NCBI GenBank assembly: GCA_949152475.1
Contig: OX424568.1
Span: forward strand, 22,295,667-22,359,666
DNA length: 64,000 nucleotides
Reading direction: 5' to 3'
From: Terebella lapidaria
Taxonomy: Eukaryota; Annelida; Polychaeta; Terebellida; Terebellidae
Shown: in pieces, positions 11,566 to 22,829 of the stretch
Layout: each line of letters begins with the position of its first letter
Position numbering within the stretch: the stretch's first letter is position 1
The notes under the pieces: model-generated
The model's input: only the letters and a program-made list of their open reading frames with translations
Database searches by the model: none
What the model was told of the DNA's origin: nothing
Program-made: the position numbers and the translations under genes

Positions 11566-12848
11566 AAAAATGGCAATCAGTAACCCAACAATATGCGAAA
11601 AATGAAATTATTGACGAAAAGGCTCCTATACTACTTCATACTTGACCGAGGCAAAATTTGCTGTTTCCCTGCCAGAGAAAATGAAACATTTGATACTGTC
11701 ATTTACAGTTAAATACACTGGAGGATAAGCAATGCCCCCTGGGCATGTTGAAATGTCCCAGATTTCCGGGTGGCATCTATTTGTGTTTCCGACATGTTAT
11801 TTATGTGACATCCCGTAATTTGTTGTGTGGGTGGTGATCTACTCAAGATATTTGCTAAATCTAACTCCTTTCTGGCAGTCTGGCACACGCGAAATTTCGT
11901 AAATGACGACGGAGATGTTCTTTCTAACCCAATTTCACACAATCACTTGGTAAATATCATTTTCTTCCATGGTGGATACCGTCCAATTCTAACACGACCT
12001 TTAAACAGTGTCTCGATGAACAACATTCAAATGTCAATCATTATCTAGTGTCTCACCGTGTGTTGTTCAATATTGAACATACAATGAAATTGTTTTGTCA
12101 CCAAAGAAACTTCTTTCGTTACAAAACAAATTGAATTTGCCTCTCTTTGAATATCATATCTGTGCGTTTTGTAAAATACACATGCATGTAATCATTAGTC
12201 AGCGAACAACATTGCACGGGTTAAGAAACAAGAAAAAACTATTTGTGCATATATTCCTGAAAAAAAAAATAAATATACTGGTATCACGGATAAGTCTCGA
12301 AGTTTGGTACATTTTCACTGGGATTCACTATAGATAAATTTGTTAATAAGACACACTTTATGATCAATTTAAACCCAAATTATTTTGAATTGAACTCAAT
12401 TCATAGTCCTGATGATACGTGAGCCCCGCCCACTTCCATATTCACTACCTAATCAAATGACGTCAAAAAAAAGCGCCAAAAAGTCCCACAAACAAACAAA
12501 AAACGAATGTGTAAACAAAAGCACACGGTATGTTTGTGGGACTTTTCCCGTGGTTGCCAAGGGCGCGTGGCCTGTTCATGAATTGTGCCCAAATGAGAAT
12601 TTAACACTTTCACCTTACACGATCTATCAGAAAAGTAGAAACGATGGGGTTATCAATTTTCACATTATCGCATCTTAAATATGATATGAATGTGATTTGA
12701 AGGTGCATGACTTGACTGGTAACGAGAGTTGATATATGTAGTTGAAAATAGTGGACAAGTGTATTTGCGCGTGGGAAGATGACGAAGATAGTTTTGATTT
12801 TCTGTATTATATTCCAGTCATGCTTTCCACTGAATGACGCAAGACGGT
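11566..12848. repeat. Dispersed repeat, copy 1 of a ~1.25-kb family
   Basis: Homologous along its length, same orientation, to 30772-32016. Both start at AAAAAAATGGCAATCAGTAA and end with CAGTCATG(C/T)TTTCCACTGA, ATGACGCAAGACGGT. In between they share TTGAATACACTGGAG-type sequence, TTATTTATGTGACATCCCG, CTGGCACACGCGAAAT and CACCTTA(C/T)ACGATCTATCAG. Copy 1 carries an extra insertion at about 12402-12577. No protein motif or terminal inverted repeat was found, so the mobile class is unknown. Confidence 0.8.
12402..12577. mobile_element. Short insertion within repeat copy 1, with internal hairpin
   Basis: Compared with the matching place in copy 2 (about 31730-31740, CTCAATTGTGCCCCAATGAG), copy 1 has roughly 175 extra bases between CTCAATT and GAATTGTGCCC. 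The insert contains a perfect 16-bp inverted repeat, AAAAGTCCCACAAACA (12479-12494) and TGTTTGTGGGACTTTT (12531-12546), able to form a hairpin. AATT lies at both edges. It behaves as a small MITE-like insertion; exact ends are uncertain. Confidence 0.5.
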
Positions 12849-13789
12849 TATTTCTCAAAACAAAATTCCCTCTTGAATTATTTTTAGGATTTTTTTTGGG
12901 GGTAAAATTCCAGAAAGATTCAAATAAACTTTGAAGGTGGAGATGGACGACGAGATGGCCGGACGACGGACGCACCGCCATGGTAAAATGTTATCCTAAA
13001 ACAGAGAAAAGACCCAGACTCTGGAAACGTTTTATTTTAAAACTCCGCAGTTCAATACAGTTTAGATTAACATTGAATTGCTAGCACAGGAACAGGTACA
13101 TGTAAGGTTTTAATCAGGACAATAACAAACCTAAGATAAATCATAGAATAAAAAAAACCTGATCAAATATTTACAGCAAAAGCCACACTGGTGTCATCAC
13201 GAACAGTCCTACCACTGAGCCATTCACATCAAAAAACCCCACGAGAGAAACCTATTGAAACAAAAAAGCTAAAACTGATCAGACAGTTGGGAGGAAATGG
13301 CTGGCAAAGTTGAAAAAAAAAAATCGTTTTTTGACAAAAAGGTCGTTTTGACGTTCCAAGGTCATCGAAGGTAAAATCCGTCACCACTGCAACAACAATA
13401 TATGATTTTCCATTTGAATGTGCCAATATTTAAGCTCTGTCTTGAGGTGTTCTATGAGATGAATTTAAACAGCTCCATGAAGACAAGTCCAAACAATTTT
13501 TTCAATGGCGATTCTTTTTTTTGGAGTTGGAAATGGTTCAAGACAGCTGGTGACTTGATTTTGGCCAAATCCGTTGAAAAAACAAAATGAGTACCATACA
13601 CATGACAACGATTCAAGGGCAACAAAACCCACACACGTCACAAGAGTACATAAGGGGATTCTTTTGAAAAGAAAATTATAATACTGATCAGAGTTTTGAG
13701 AAAATGGTCGCCAAAATTGTTCGTTTTTTCTTCAAAAATGGCCAACATTTTGGCAAAAATATGGAGAAAATTAGCCCAAAGGCCAAGAA
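12849..13789. repeat. Dispersed AAGGTCA-associated repeat
   Basis: No gene. Contains the repeat family also seen at 160-430, 15000-15240 and 15400-15835: the CCACACACG/CACAAGAGTACATAAGGGG segment, AAACTGATCAGACAGTT, and GTTTTGACGTTCCAAGGTCATC. It directly precedes the 134-bp tandem array, so the array probably expanded from a unit within this family. Confidence 0.55.
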
Positions 13790-14900
13790 AGGTCACTGGA
13801 CAATATATATTTTAGATATTAGCCTTTTGACCAAAGACCTTGAAAATAAGGTCATCGTTGAATTCAAGGTCATGAGAATATTTAGCATATATCATTTCCT
13901 CTATGTTCGCAATTGATTCCTAAGTTGTAAAGTTGATAACAAGCGAGATATCAGCCATTTTGTTCTCTGACCTTGAAAATCAAAGGTCAAATTCATTGGT
14001 CACCAAAATATTCAGTATATATCATTTCCAATATGATCACTATGGATTCCTAAGCTGGAAAGTCGATTGTGAGCGAGATATAACATGTGTAAGCCATTTT
14101 GTGCTCTGACCTTGAAAAAAAAGTCAAGATCAAATTCAAGGTCATCAAAATTTTCAGTGTATATCATTTTCTATATGTCCACAATTGGTCCCAATCTATG
14201 AAGTGAAAAGAGTAGCAAGATGTTTAGCTATTTCGTCCTTTGACCTTGAAAATGAGATCAAAGATCAAATTCAAGGTCATGGCAATATTCAGCATATATC
14301 ATTTTCTATACTTCACAATTGATTGTTAAGCTGTAAAGTCGATAATAAGCGAGATATTAGTCATTTTGTCCTGTGACCTTGAGAATCAGGTCAAAGGTCA
14401 AATTCAAAGTCACGAAAATAATCTGTATATATCATTTCCTATATGCTCACAGTTGATTCCCAAGCTGTAAAGTCAATAAGAAGTGAGATATTAGCCATTT
14501 TGTCCTGTGACCTTGAAAATGGGGTCAAAGGTCAAATTAAGGTCATGAATATATTCAGTATATATCATTTGCTATATGTTCACAATTGATTCCTAAGCTG
14601 TAAAGTCGATAATAAGCGAGATATTAGCCATTCTGTGCTATGACCTTGAAAATTAGGTCGAAGGTCAAATTCAAGGTCACGAGAATTATCTGTATACATC
14701 AATTACCTATATGTTCACAATTGATTCCTAAGCGGTAAAATTGATAATAAGCGAGATATATAGCCATTTTGTCCTGTGACCTTGAAAATTAGGTCAAAGG
14801 TCAAATTCAAGGTCATTAGAATTTTCAACATATATCATTTCCTATATGTCTACAATTGATTCCTAATCTCTAATCTCAATATTAATTGAGATATTTGGAA
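13790..14900. repeat. 134-bp tandem array rich in AGGTCA half sites
   Basis: About eight copies of a ~134-bp unit. The anchor AATTCAAGGTCA (or a close variant) falls at 13861, 13989, 14133, 14268, 14401, 14535, 14668 and 14804. Each unit has the order TATATCATTT, CTATATGTTCACAATTGATT, CCTAAGCTGTAAAGT, GATAATAAGCGAGATAT, GCCATTTTGTCCTGTGACCT, TGAAAAT, then AGGTCAAAGGTCA and TCAAGGTCA. Several units hold a direct repeat of AGGTCA spaced by one base (a DR1 layout) plus an extended TCAAGGTCA half site. No open frame with protein character. Regulatory activity is not shown by sequence alone. Confidence 0.9.
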
Positions 14901-16100
14901 AAATGTGCCCCATTATAAAGCATGGGAGAATTTGACATGGGAAAGTGCCATTTGGGACCCGTTGAAAAAATTTAAATGGTCGTCACACAAGGGCAACAAA
15001 ACTTATAGACGTCACAGATGTATATAAAAGGAATCTTTTTGAACAAAAATCTCAAAACTGATCAGACAGTTTTCGAGAAAATGCAGACCAGGTGCAAGTT
15101 CGAGCATTTTTCGACCCACAAATGGCTGTTTTGACCTTTTAAGGTCATCCAAGGTCAAATTCAAGGTCACTACACAAGTCGCCATATATGACTTCCCATT
15201 TGAAAGTGCCAATTTCTAAGCTCCTGACAGCTTCCACAGTCCTGACAGCTCCCATTATGGAGGAAAAAGTCCAAATTTTTTTTTCAAATGGTGAAAAAAA
15301 ATTTTGCCTAGAAATGGCCCAAAATGGATAGTAATGTGATTTGGGACGAACAAATTTTTTTCGCCGACTCATCAAAAATTAAAAATGGCCGCCACACGGA
15401 TACCGGCGATTCAAGGGCAACAAAACTTATACACATCATAAAGGTACATAAGGGGAATCTTTTGGAACAAAAATCTCAAAACTGATCAGACACTTTTTGA
15501 AAAAAATGGCTGCCAAAATTCAAAATTGGCCATTTAACGACAAAAATGGCCGCCATTTTGACAAAAATGCGAAAATAAATAAAAAAAACTTAAAAAGACC
15601 TCCCTTTCGGAATATTTTTAGGCATTTTTGTGCAAAATTTCGGGAAGATTCGATCGTAGATTCTAAAGATATTAATATTGACGGACGACGACTACGAACT
15701 GCCTCGTTGAACTATTTGAGGTGTATTGTGCAAGATTTCAGAAAAAAAGATTCGACTGTAAATTACAAAGATGAAAATGTAGACGGACGCTGCTGGGGAC
15801 GAACGACAGATGCAACACCATGATTATCGAACGATAGGTTCTCATGATTTCTTATGGAAGACCTTAATTTAAGTTCAAGGTCACCTCTGAATGTGTCATA
15901 ATATATGACTTACCATTTGGTTGTGTCAATATTTGTATGTAAAAAATTTCTGTCAATTACAACAATGGTGCAAACATCATTACCCCATCACCTTCAGTTC
16001 ATATATCAAATACTCCATCACTCGCATATCATCCGGAGTAACGTGGTGAAAACTGAACGCCTCTCTGCTGACAACAACGGGAGGCTGAAAGAGACCAACA
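14901..16100. repeat. Dispersed repeat copies; no gene
   Basis: Holds two more partial copies of the AAGGTCA-associated family (about 15000-15240 and 15400-15835), with AAACTGATCAGACA, AAAATGGCTGCC/AAATGGCCGCCA and a purine-rich GGACGGACGACG-type segment near 15680-15800. Short open frames follow the repeat and show no domain. Confidence 0.55.
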
Positions 16101-16494
16101 TTAGAATAGAATAGAATAGAATAGAATTTATTTCGCACTGGTACATAATCAATAATTCACATTAGTACATAAGGAAATATACAACCAATGGCGAGATGAA
16201 GGGCTTGAGCCATCTTGGCTGTATACCTGGTAAATAATGGAGAATGAATTGAAAAAACAATGGATAATGATGCAGCACTCAGGTGCCCAACAACTCATGG
16301 TGAGAGAAAAACAAAAAACAAAAATACCACACAACCTAAAAGCCCAGGGTAGGTATGGATAATTGAGTTTGAAACATATGTACACGCATAACATAGATAC
16401 ATTAAACAAATTAACGATAATTAACTTTGGTAGCATAGAAGTAAATGTGTCGATTTGTGCAAGCTAAGTGATCGTGGGGAGAAAAGTGGGAAGA

Positions 16495-16745
16495 GAGATG
16501 ATGATGCGGATGCGGATGCGGACGATGATGAGGGGGATGCGGACGATGAGAGGGATGATGATGCGGATGAGGATGAGGGGGAGGGGGATGATGATGATGA
16601 AGAAGGGATTGTGTTGTGGGTGAAGGAATTTTAATGATGCGGTTTGCGGTTAATGCAGATGATGATGATGATGAGGGTGATGATGAGGGGGAGGGATGAT
16701 GATGATGATGATGATGCGGATGATGATGATGATGATGAAGGTCAT
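16495..16745. repeat. GAT/GATGCG microsatellite in LINE 3-prime UTR
   Basis: Long runs of GATGATGATG with GCG, GAGGGG and GAA interruptions. It lies between the LINE stop codon and the (ATTCT)n tail, so it belongs to the element's 3-prime UTR or expanded there after insertion. It opens a spurious poly-Asp frame. Confidence 0.9.
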
Positions 16746-16822
16746 TGTTATGTCAGCCGCCCGATGAGCCACCACTGCTGCCGCTTGGGCCCAGTCTCAA
16801 CCGAGACATCAGAGCCTAGTGA

Positions 16823-19800
16823 TCACTGTACCCGCGCAAAACACTCCGCTTGAAGCGCGCAGAAAACGTTTTTTTTGCTGTATAACGTCTGGTCGGGTCT
16901 CATGTACAAGTCGCTGTGAATATCGTTCCATAACTCAGGGCCTTTTTTGACAATGCTCTGGCACACGGCTGTGCGACGCGCTTTGGGCTGAACTAGTTTT
17001 AATGATTTGCTGTGACGAGTTTCATAGGCATGCGTTTCTTGAGATAATGAAAAAAGATTACTCAGCGTCAGAGGTAACTGGCCATTAAGAAATGCGTATA
17101 CATACTTTAGGACCTGCATGTGATATATGTCTGTTAGTTTTAAAATAAAGAGGCGTTTGAAAATCGGTTCGGTGTGTGAGTTGAATGGTACCCCCGCCAC
17201 GGAGCGGATTATCTTTTTCTGTTGCACGACAAGTTTGTTCAGGTAGGTAGAGTGGGCTGCTCCCCACAGTGTTATTCCATAGAGTAAATGTGAGTACGCT
17301 AGAGTATAATATAAGGATGTCAAAAGTTGTGATGTCAGTACCTGTTTGGCTTTATTAATTGCGAACATTGCTTTAGAAAGTTTTTTAGATAGATTATTTA
17401 TATGTTCAGTCCATTTCAATTTGTCGTCGATGTAAATTCCCAAAAACTTTGTATGTTTGCATTGTGTTATTGCCTTGTCCGATAGGTTCAGCTGGGGGAG
17501 GTTAAGTTGTTGTTGACGTGAAGAATTACCGAATAACATGTAGTTTGTTTTTAGAACATTAAGAGACAGTTTGTTGGCTTTGAACCAATCAGTTAAAGAA
17601 TCTAGTTCGATATTCATTTGATAATATAGTGAGGACAGGTTTGTGGACGATGCATAAAGGGTTGTGTCATCAGCAAATAATATTGAATTTGAGTACTTAA
17701 GGACATTTGGTAGATCATTGGTATATAATATGAAGAGAAGTGGCCCTAAAACTGATCCTTGGGGAACGCCACAAGAGATATTCTGCAACCCTGAACATAC
17801 TCCCATATATTGTACATATTGAGTTCTGTTGCCTAAATAACTGTGAAACCAATCTAGTGCCTTGCCCCTAACCCCATAAAAGTCAAGTTTACGCAATAAT
17901 ATATTATGGTCAATGGTGTCAAACGCTTTAGATAAATCTAAAAAAACTGACAGGGTGTGGTGGTTATCATCATCAGATTGAACCAGATCTGATATAAATT
18001 TCGTGACAGCATCCACGGTACTACGATTCGGACGAAAGCCAAATTGATTGTCATAAAGTAGATCATTGTTTTCAAGAAAGTGCAGGAGACGTTTATGAAT
18101 TACTTTTTCCATGATTTTCGATATTGAAGGTAGTAACGATATTGGTCGGTAATTACAAAACTGATCTCTGCATTTGGACTTATGAATAGCAACAACTTTG
18201 GCTTCCTTTAAGGAATTTGGAACGATACCGCTTTCTATTGACTTGTTGATTAATATGCTTAATGGATACGAGACTGAAGACGTAAGTAATTTCAAGAGGT
18301 TTGTGCTGATTCTATCAGGCCCAGTACTGGTTTTCGCCTTACATTTCTGAAGTATTTTCGCTATTTCATTATGGTCTGTGGGGGAAAGGAAGATCGAGGA
18401 CGGATGTGCGGATTTCTGAGAGTGTAAATAATGCGAAAAATTGTTAATCGGTTTGTCAATAGCCTGTGCAAATTTGGGACCGATGTCAGTGAAGTATTTG
18501 CAAAAGCCGTTCGCGATATCAGATGGATTGGTTAATTCTGAACCATTATGCATAAATTTCTGTGGTATTTCTTGCTTGTTGGAACACTTCCCAATAACGC
18601 CATTTATTACTTTCCATGTTTTTTTCATGTCCCCCTTATGTTGCTCAATTAAATTACCGTAATAGATCATTCTTGTTCTTCTTTTTAAGTTGTTATGTTT
18701 GTTTCTTACAGTTAAATATTGTTTATGAGCGGGATCTGTCTTTGATTTTCCGAGACATGATTTATATAGTTGTTCACATTTTCGTCCAGATTTAATAATG
18801 TCCTTCGTCATCCAGGGGAGTCGCGGTGTTAATTTATTGGACCGTTTCATTTTTTGGATTGGGGCATACTGGTCAATAGTATTATTGATTGTTCTGATCA
18901 ACAAGTCACACGTTTCATCTACGTTGGCTTTATTAAACAGATTATCCCACTTCACATTCAATAAATCAGCGTTAATTTTTTCCAGTATCGCTTCAGTGAA
19001 TTTTCTATGCTCGTAAATAACCGGCTTATTTTTGCAGCGCGTTGCTGGAAGTTTTACGAATGCAAAAACTGGAAAGTGGTCCGACATGTCGTGGATTAAT
19101 ATTGCAGAGTTTATATTGAGATTGTCGTTATACTTAGCATATATATTATCAATAAGGGTTGCTGTACTGTGAGTTACACGGGTAGGCTTCGTAATTATGG
19201 GGATCAGCGAGTGGGCCAGAGCATTGTCAAACAACTCGCCAGTTGATTTGTGTGAATGTGCTTTAATCAGGTCGAAGTTTTGGTCTGTACCAATTATAAT
19301 ATTCTGCTTATTTTGCAACTTTTTGAATATATCATTGTATCGTTGCAATGAAAGATGCTGTTCAGAGTTTGACACTCTGTAAATTTCCCCAACAACAAAT
19401 TTTATGTTATTTATATCCACATCAATAAATACGGATTCAAATTCCCCTTCAATAAATGTACTAATATCATCTCTGCTTTTATAAGCAAACGTGTCCTTCA
19501 GGTATATAGCGACTCCGCCGCGTGTCATATCTTTTCTGTGTTTGGATATCATATTGTAACCCCCTAAATTAACCAAATGCGTGTTTCCTTCGTGTAAAAA
19601 CGTTTCGCATAACAGCAAGCAGTCCAATGTAATATTGTGTTGTTCAAAATTGTGCAAGAGTTCTTGCAAGGATATATGCTTTGCTGCTAATGACTGGATA
19701 TTCAGATGCATCACTTTGAAATCACTCTTCATAATATCATTGTTTCCTTTCACATATGCAATAATACTATCAAGGTCGTAGTATTGGCTAGGACCAAGAT

Positions 19801-19906
19801 CGTTATAAAGATCAATATCACGATCATCGTTAGATGAAGACTCGACCAGTAGACTCGTAAGATCTATTGCATTCTCATTTAGAGTGTCGATATTATCGTA
19901 ATCCAT
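16823..19906 (-). CDS. LINE endonuclease-reverse transcriptase
   Basis: Uninterrupted ORF of 1027 residues. It starts at the first Met after an in-frame TAA 21 bases upstream. The N-terminal 60 residues are acidic and unassigned. Residues about 65-290 form an apurinic/apyrimidinic-like endonuclease, with HLNIQSL (67-73), CETF (100-103), GGVAIYL (130-136), VVGEIYR (171-177), GTDQNFD (206-212) and SDHFPVF (275-281). Residues about 500-790 are the reverse transcriptase, with [31 protein letters not shown] (first catalytic Asp), [13 protein letters not shown] and [10 protein letters not shown] (catalytic FADD near 743-746). The C-terminal part has the usual [13 protein letters not shown] block and a thumb/tail region. 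The enzyme nicks DNA and copies its own RNA into the target. EN then RT in one ORF fits the Jockey/CR1 group of LINEs; the clade is not settled. It appears intact and possibly active. Confidence 0.93.
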   Translation of the reverse strand: MDYDNIDTLNENAIDLTSLLVESSSNDDRDIDLYNDLGPSQYYDLDSIIAYVKGNNDIMKSDFKVMHLNIQSLAAKHISLQELLHNFEQHNITLDCLLLCETFLHEGNTHLVNLGGYNMISKHRKDMTRGGVAIYLKDTFAYKSRDDISTFIEGEFESVFIDVDINNIKFVVGEIYRVSNSEQHLSLQRYNDIFKKLQNKQNIIIGTDQNFDLIKAHSHKSTGELFDNALAHSLIPIITKPTRVTHSTATLIDNIYAKYNDNLNINSAILIHDMSDHFPVFAFVKLPATRCKNKPVIYEHRKFTEAILEKINADLLNVKWDNLFNKANVDETCDLLIRTINNTIDQYAPIQKMKRSNKLTPRLPWMTKDIIKSGRKCEQLYKSCLGKSKTDPAHKQYLTVRNKHNNLKRRTRMIYYGNLIEQHKGDMKKTWKVINGVIGKCSNKQEIPQKFMHNGSELTNPSDIANGFCKYFTDIGPKFAQAIDKPINNFSHYLHSQKSAHPSSIFLSPTDHNEIAKILQKCKAKTSTGPDRISTNLLKLLTSSVSYPLSILINKSIESGIVPNSLKEAKVVAIHKSKCRDQFCNYRPISLLPSISKIMEKVIHKRLLHFLENNDLLYDNQFGFRPNRSTVDAVTKFISDLVQSDDDNHHTLSVFLDLSKAFDTIDHNILLRKLDFYGVRGKALDWFHSYLGNRTQYVQYMGVCSGLQNISCGVPQGSVLGPLLFILYTNDLPNVLKYSNSILFADDTTLYASSTNLSSLYYQMNIELDSLTDWFKANKLSLNVLKTNYMLFGNSSRQQQLNLPQLNLSDKAITQCKHTKFLGIYIDDKLKWTEHINNLSKKLSKAMFAINKAKQVLTSQLLTSLYYTLAYSHLLYGITLWGAAHSTYLNKLVVQQKKIIRSVAGVPFNSHTEPIFKRLFILKLTDIYHMQVLKYVYAFLNGQLPLTLSNLFSLSQETHAYETRHSKSLKLVQPKARRTAVCQSIVKKGPELWNDIHSDLYMRPDQTLYSKKNVFCALQAECFARVQ

Positions 19907-20126
19907 TGTATATAATAGAAGATCTTACAGCTGTTCCCTGCGGGCTTCCCGCGACGAGCTGTGCGGGAGGAGAGCAATCACAGGCACCGACTCCCGGAAC
20001 CAGAGGGAAGCCAACCGACAACACGACACATCGTGCAACTGACACACCAACAACAGACCTGAGGATGAACAAAATGACATGGTAGTTACACGTACGATGT
20101 GATGGTGGATATAATGAAAATAATGG

Positions 20127-20236
20127 GTGACAATGACGAACTGGAAAAAGAATGGTTGTGAAGATCATGTGGTGAACGAGAAACAGTTGAAACTGGAAAA
20201 TGGTTGTGAAGATCATGTGGTGAACGAGAAACAGTC
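20127..20236. repeat. ~51-bp direct duplication upstream of LINE ORF
   Basis: GAACTGGAAAAAGAATGGTT then GTGAAGATCATGTGGTGAAC, GAGAAACAGT, repeated once from 20189 with a two- to three-base gap in the A-run. It lies about 230-330 bases upstream of the LINE start codon. Confidence 0.85.
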
Positions 20237-20242
20237 TCCTGT

Positions 20243-20790
20243 TTTACCACCCATAGCCTAGTCTTGATACACTTCAATAAATATACCACGAGGACATTAT
20301 TGATATATAAACGCATTCATCAACATACTAAATACATTACGAGTGGGGGTTGGGGTTGGGTTACAATGCTGCACTGCCACCCACAGGCTAATTTGGAAGC
20401 AGTTAAATAATATAAGATATACGAGGCCCGTAGTGATAAGCACACAGATACCAGACAGACAACATTTTAGGGTTATGTCACCACATTCATATACATGTTA
20501 TACATACGAGTGGGAAGTACAATCCTGCACTGCCACTCACGGGCTAAGTTGGTACAGTTGAGAACTATATCTCTAGGATACCGGCTAATAATAGGGTATG
20601 AAGATACCGCATTACAACAGTATGATTATAGATGTCAACACCACACATTCATATGTATATAGTGGGGGTGTACAATCCTGCACCAGCACCCATACAACAC
20701 CCATAGATTAATTTAGTGAACGTTGAAAATATTTGACTAGGACATTCACAAATAATAAGTATACAAGTACCAGGCAACACACTTCAGGAT
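20243..20790. repeat. Degenerate 130-165-bp tandem repeats 5-prime of LINE
   Basis: Four degenerate units. Landmarks recur in order: ACCCATAG(C)CTA / CCACAGGCTAATTTGG / CTCACGGGCTAAGTTGG / CCATAGATTAATTTAG (the CTA/TTA at about 20258, 20388, 20544 and 20708), CAGTTGA, ATACCA(G)GCAACA, CACATTCATATACAT and GAGTGGG...ACAATCCTGCACTGCCAC. Tandem units directly upstream of a LINE ORF recall promoter monomers in some LINEs; that role is inference. Confidence 0.65.
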
Positions 20791-22082
20791 CACTGGTATC
20801 AAAAACTTTTTTCATCTATACTAGTGGGATGTCAATACACAAAATCAACATACAAAACATTCAGAAAAGACTATATCCTTCCAGCATTGTGGTAGTTTAT
20901 ACGTGATATATGGACTGAAGAATGCCAGGAAGCAAGTAGACAGCTAGTATTCCTGGTACGACATAATGAAACGAAATAAATTATTGGCATAATGCAGAAC
21001 TAACTAGCTCTCAGTAACACGTTAACAAGTTACATGCGCGTATTTAGATTTATATATCAAATTTACGACATTTAATTGCAGTACGAATAAATGATGTGAT
21101 TAGAAATTATTGAATTCTGACACCCGTCGGGTTTCATATAAACAGGACGATTGCTTGTTGGGCCCAAGTATCATATCCTGCGCTTTCATCTATATTCAAT
21201 AAGGATTAAAAAGGTGACGGATTAAATGGCATTCATTTAGTGGGTGAGTAGTATTAAGGCGCAGCGTATGATACTTGGGCCGCTTGTTGTTGCTTTGGTG
21301 CTCACTAACATGCTGTAGTCTAGACAGGTCATTGACCGGGTTGATCAATACCATTTAATGCTCTATTGTTCCCACCTAGCGCTATTACTTAGTACCGCAC
21401 CAAGGGTCTCTTGGTCAGTGGGTCAATCACATGTAAACAAAGTCACCCAAACAAAAAACAAAATACGCCCTCCAAGCTCTGTAAATAAAAGCGTTACAAT
21501 AGCCAAGATTTCACGTTTTGGATTAAGCGGGTATATGTTGTGTTATCAGTTTCTGAAAAGAAGGCGCTGTTAGTTCCATGCTATTGACCATAGAATGATA
21601 AGCAGTCAAAGGTACTAGGAATATTTAACAATACATATAGGTGGGGAATCAATCAAACTGAACATTTTGGACATTATTAGTCCGTCATAATTCGATAATT
21701 ACAGCATAACTATATTAGACTGTATCCAAAACTACAGTAGTGATGTCATTGATTCAGTGAAGAAACCGACACAGGGAATGCTGACACGAATGGTGTGTTT
21801 GAACTGATGAGGTGAAAATAATGATTGGTGACTTCGACAAAAACAAAACACTCGCTGCTTTTCACAAAAGACAAGCAGAATTTGTGATTGTGACAAGACA
21901 ATGTTCTCTCATTACATTATATCACTCCTACTCCACTTGTTTGTATGAATGTGTACATGTATGTATAACTTATACCAGACGTAAAAACAAAAATACATAC
22001 AAAACAAAACAGAAATGATCAAAATTTTCCACAACAGATCTTTGTTTGGAATCGAGGATATCTTATAACCGTAGAGTCATAT
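20791..22082. other. Spacer with one MITE
   Basis: No gene seen apart from the 121-bp MITE at 21161-21281. The rest is A+T-rich with no protein signature. Confidence 0.5.
21161..21281. mobile_element. MITE with 8-bp target duplication
   Basis: A 121-bp element with terminal inverted repeats. The left end is GGCCCAAGTATCATATCCTG and the right end, reverse-complemented, is GGCCCAAGTATCATACGCTG; the first 15 bases are identical. It is flanked by perfect 8-bp direct repeats GCTTGTTG (21153-21160 and 21282-21289). An 8-bp TSD is typical of hAT and P-like superfamilies. Too short to encode anything. Confidence 0.88.
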
Positions 22083-22829
22083 CTACGCCAACAGAAGAAC
22101 TTTTTGAATTGTTCTATACTTGATACTGACATCATTAGTTCCAGCTGATACGCGGTCCCCGTAGAACTTAGGTAGCTTCCCCATCAGGTACTCTGCAGCG
22201 CTGTACTGGTGAGCCATGGCTAGCCCGTTAAGGTCCAAACTGTCTACGATACGAACATCTAGTAGTCTCAAGCAGGTACCCAAGAGCACGTCCTCTGCAA
22301 AGCTTAAAAAGTTTGTCCTACACCTCTTCTCTCGTGAATACCGTTCTAGAGCTGCCCTGCTTAGGATGTAGCCTGCCCCACCAGCGAGGTATGGTTGTCT
22401 ATAGCGATCAAGAAACTTCTGACCTATCGCGACCGGCTCCCGTGGGTCGAAACGCGAGAGGAAGTGGCGAAGATTCTCCATTATGACGTAAGTGTCTGCA
22501 TCTGCTTTGAGGAACCAATCAGCATCGTTCAAGTGGTATTTCAAGAGGTAATCCATAGCCAAGTACCGTTTAATGGCGAGATGTCTCCTACTACAGTTAG
22601 GAGTGCCTAATCCGACCACACCAAACTCCTCATTGTCATCATCTCCAAAGTAAATTTGTTTGAAACATCGTTTTGCCCAAGTGTTATTTATTTGAATGAC
22701 ATGAGTCGAGAGCATTGGTTCTGTCACCATGATCCAACATAAAACGTTCAAACCTTTGGTCAGCTTCTCTACTCGAGTTGTTTCTAAGAGAGCCACACAT
22801 GTCAATGCTACAATAACTCCTTTAAACAT
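22083..22829 (-). CDS. Core-1 beta-1,3-galactosyltransferase-like protein
   Basis: Single-exon ORF of 248 residues. A hydrophobic segment at about 4-16 (GVIVALTCVALL) looks like a short type II signal anchor, placing the enzyme in the Golgi lumen. The GT31/C1GALT1 pattern follows: NVLCWIMV (28-35), NNTWAKRC (48-55, with an N-glycosylation site), DADWFLKADADTYVIMENLR (102-121), PVAIGQKF (132-139), YLAGGAGYILS (147-157) and EDVLLGTCLRLL (179-190). C1GALT1 enzymes add galactose in beta-1,3 linkage to O-linked GalNAc using UDP-Gal and Mn2+. Here the metal-binding motif is D110-A-D112 rather than the DDD of the vertebrate enzymes; the outer acidic residues are kept. At 248 residues it is shorter than the typical ~360, lacking the long stem and much of the C-terminal part. 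It could be an active short paralogue, one exon of a longer gene, or a retrocopy; substrate is not certain. Confidence 0.85.
   Translation of the reverse strand: MFKGVIVALTCVALLETTRVEKLTKGLNVLCWIMVTEPMLSTHVIQINNTWAKRCFKQIYFGDDDNEEFGVVGLGTPNCSRRHLAIKRYLAMDYLLKYHLNDADWFLKADADTYVIMENLRHFLSRFDPREPVAIGQKFLDRYRQPYLAGGAGYILSRAALERYSREKRCRTNFLSFAEDVLLGTCLRLLDVRIVDSLDLNGLAMAHQYSAAEYLMGKLPKFYGDRVSAGTNDVSIKYRTIQKVLLLA

Larger units (their letters stand above)
16101..20250 (-). mobile_element. Near-complete LINE (non-LTR retrotransposon)
   Basis: Minus-strand element. It has one long ORF (16823-19906), a 3-prime untranslated region of about 0.7 kb and a 3-prime terminus of simple repeats: on the minus strand the end reads GCGAAATAAATTC followed by about five ATTCT units (16103-16127). 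A (GAT)-rich microsatellite sits inside the 3-prime UTR at 16495-16745. Upstream of the ORF lie a ~51-bp direct duplication and degenerate 130-165-bp repeats that may be its 5-prime region; if so the element reaches about 20.8 kb. No separate ORF1 with a CCHC knuckle was found. The intact ORF suggests recent activity. Confidence 0.85.

Noticed and set aside
13790..14900. CRISPR-like array
   Set aside because: Units are contiguous 134-bp repeats without unique spacers, in animal DNA; it is a satellite-like array.
16644..16853. Poly-aspartate open frame
   Set aside because: Produced by the GAT microsatellite in the LINE 3-prime UTR.
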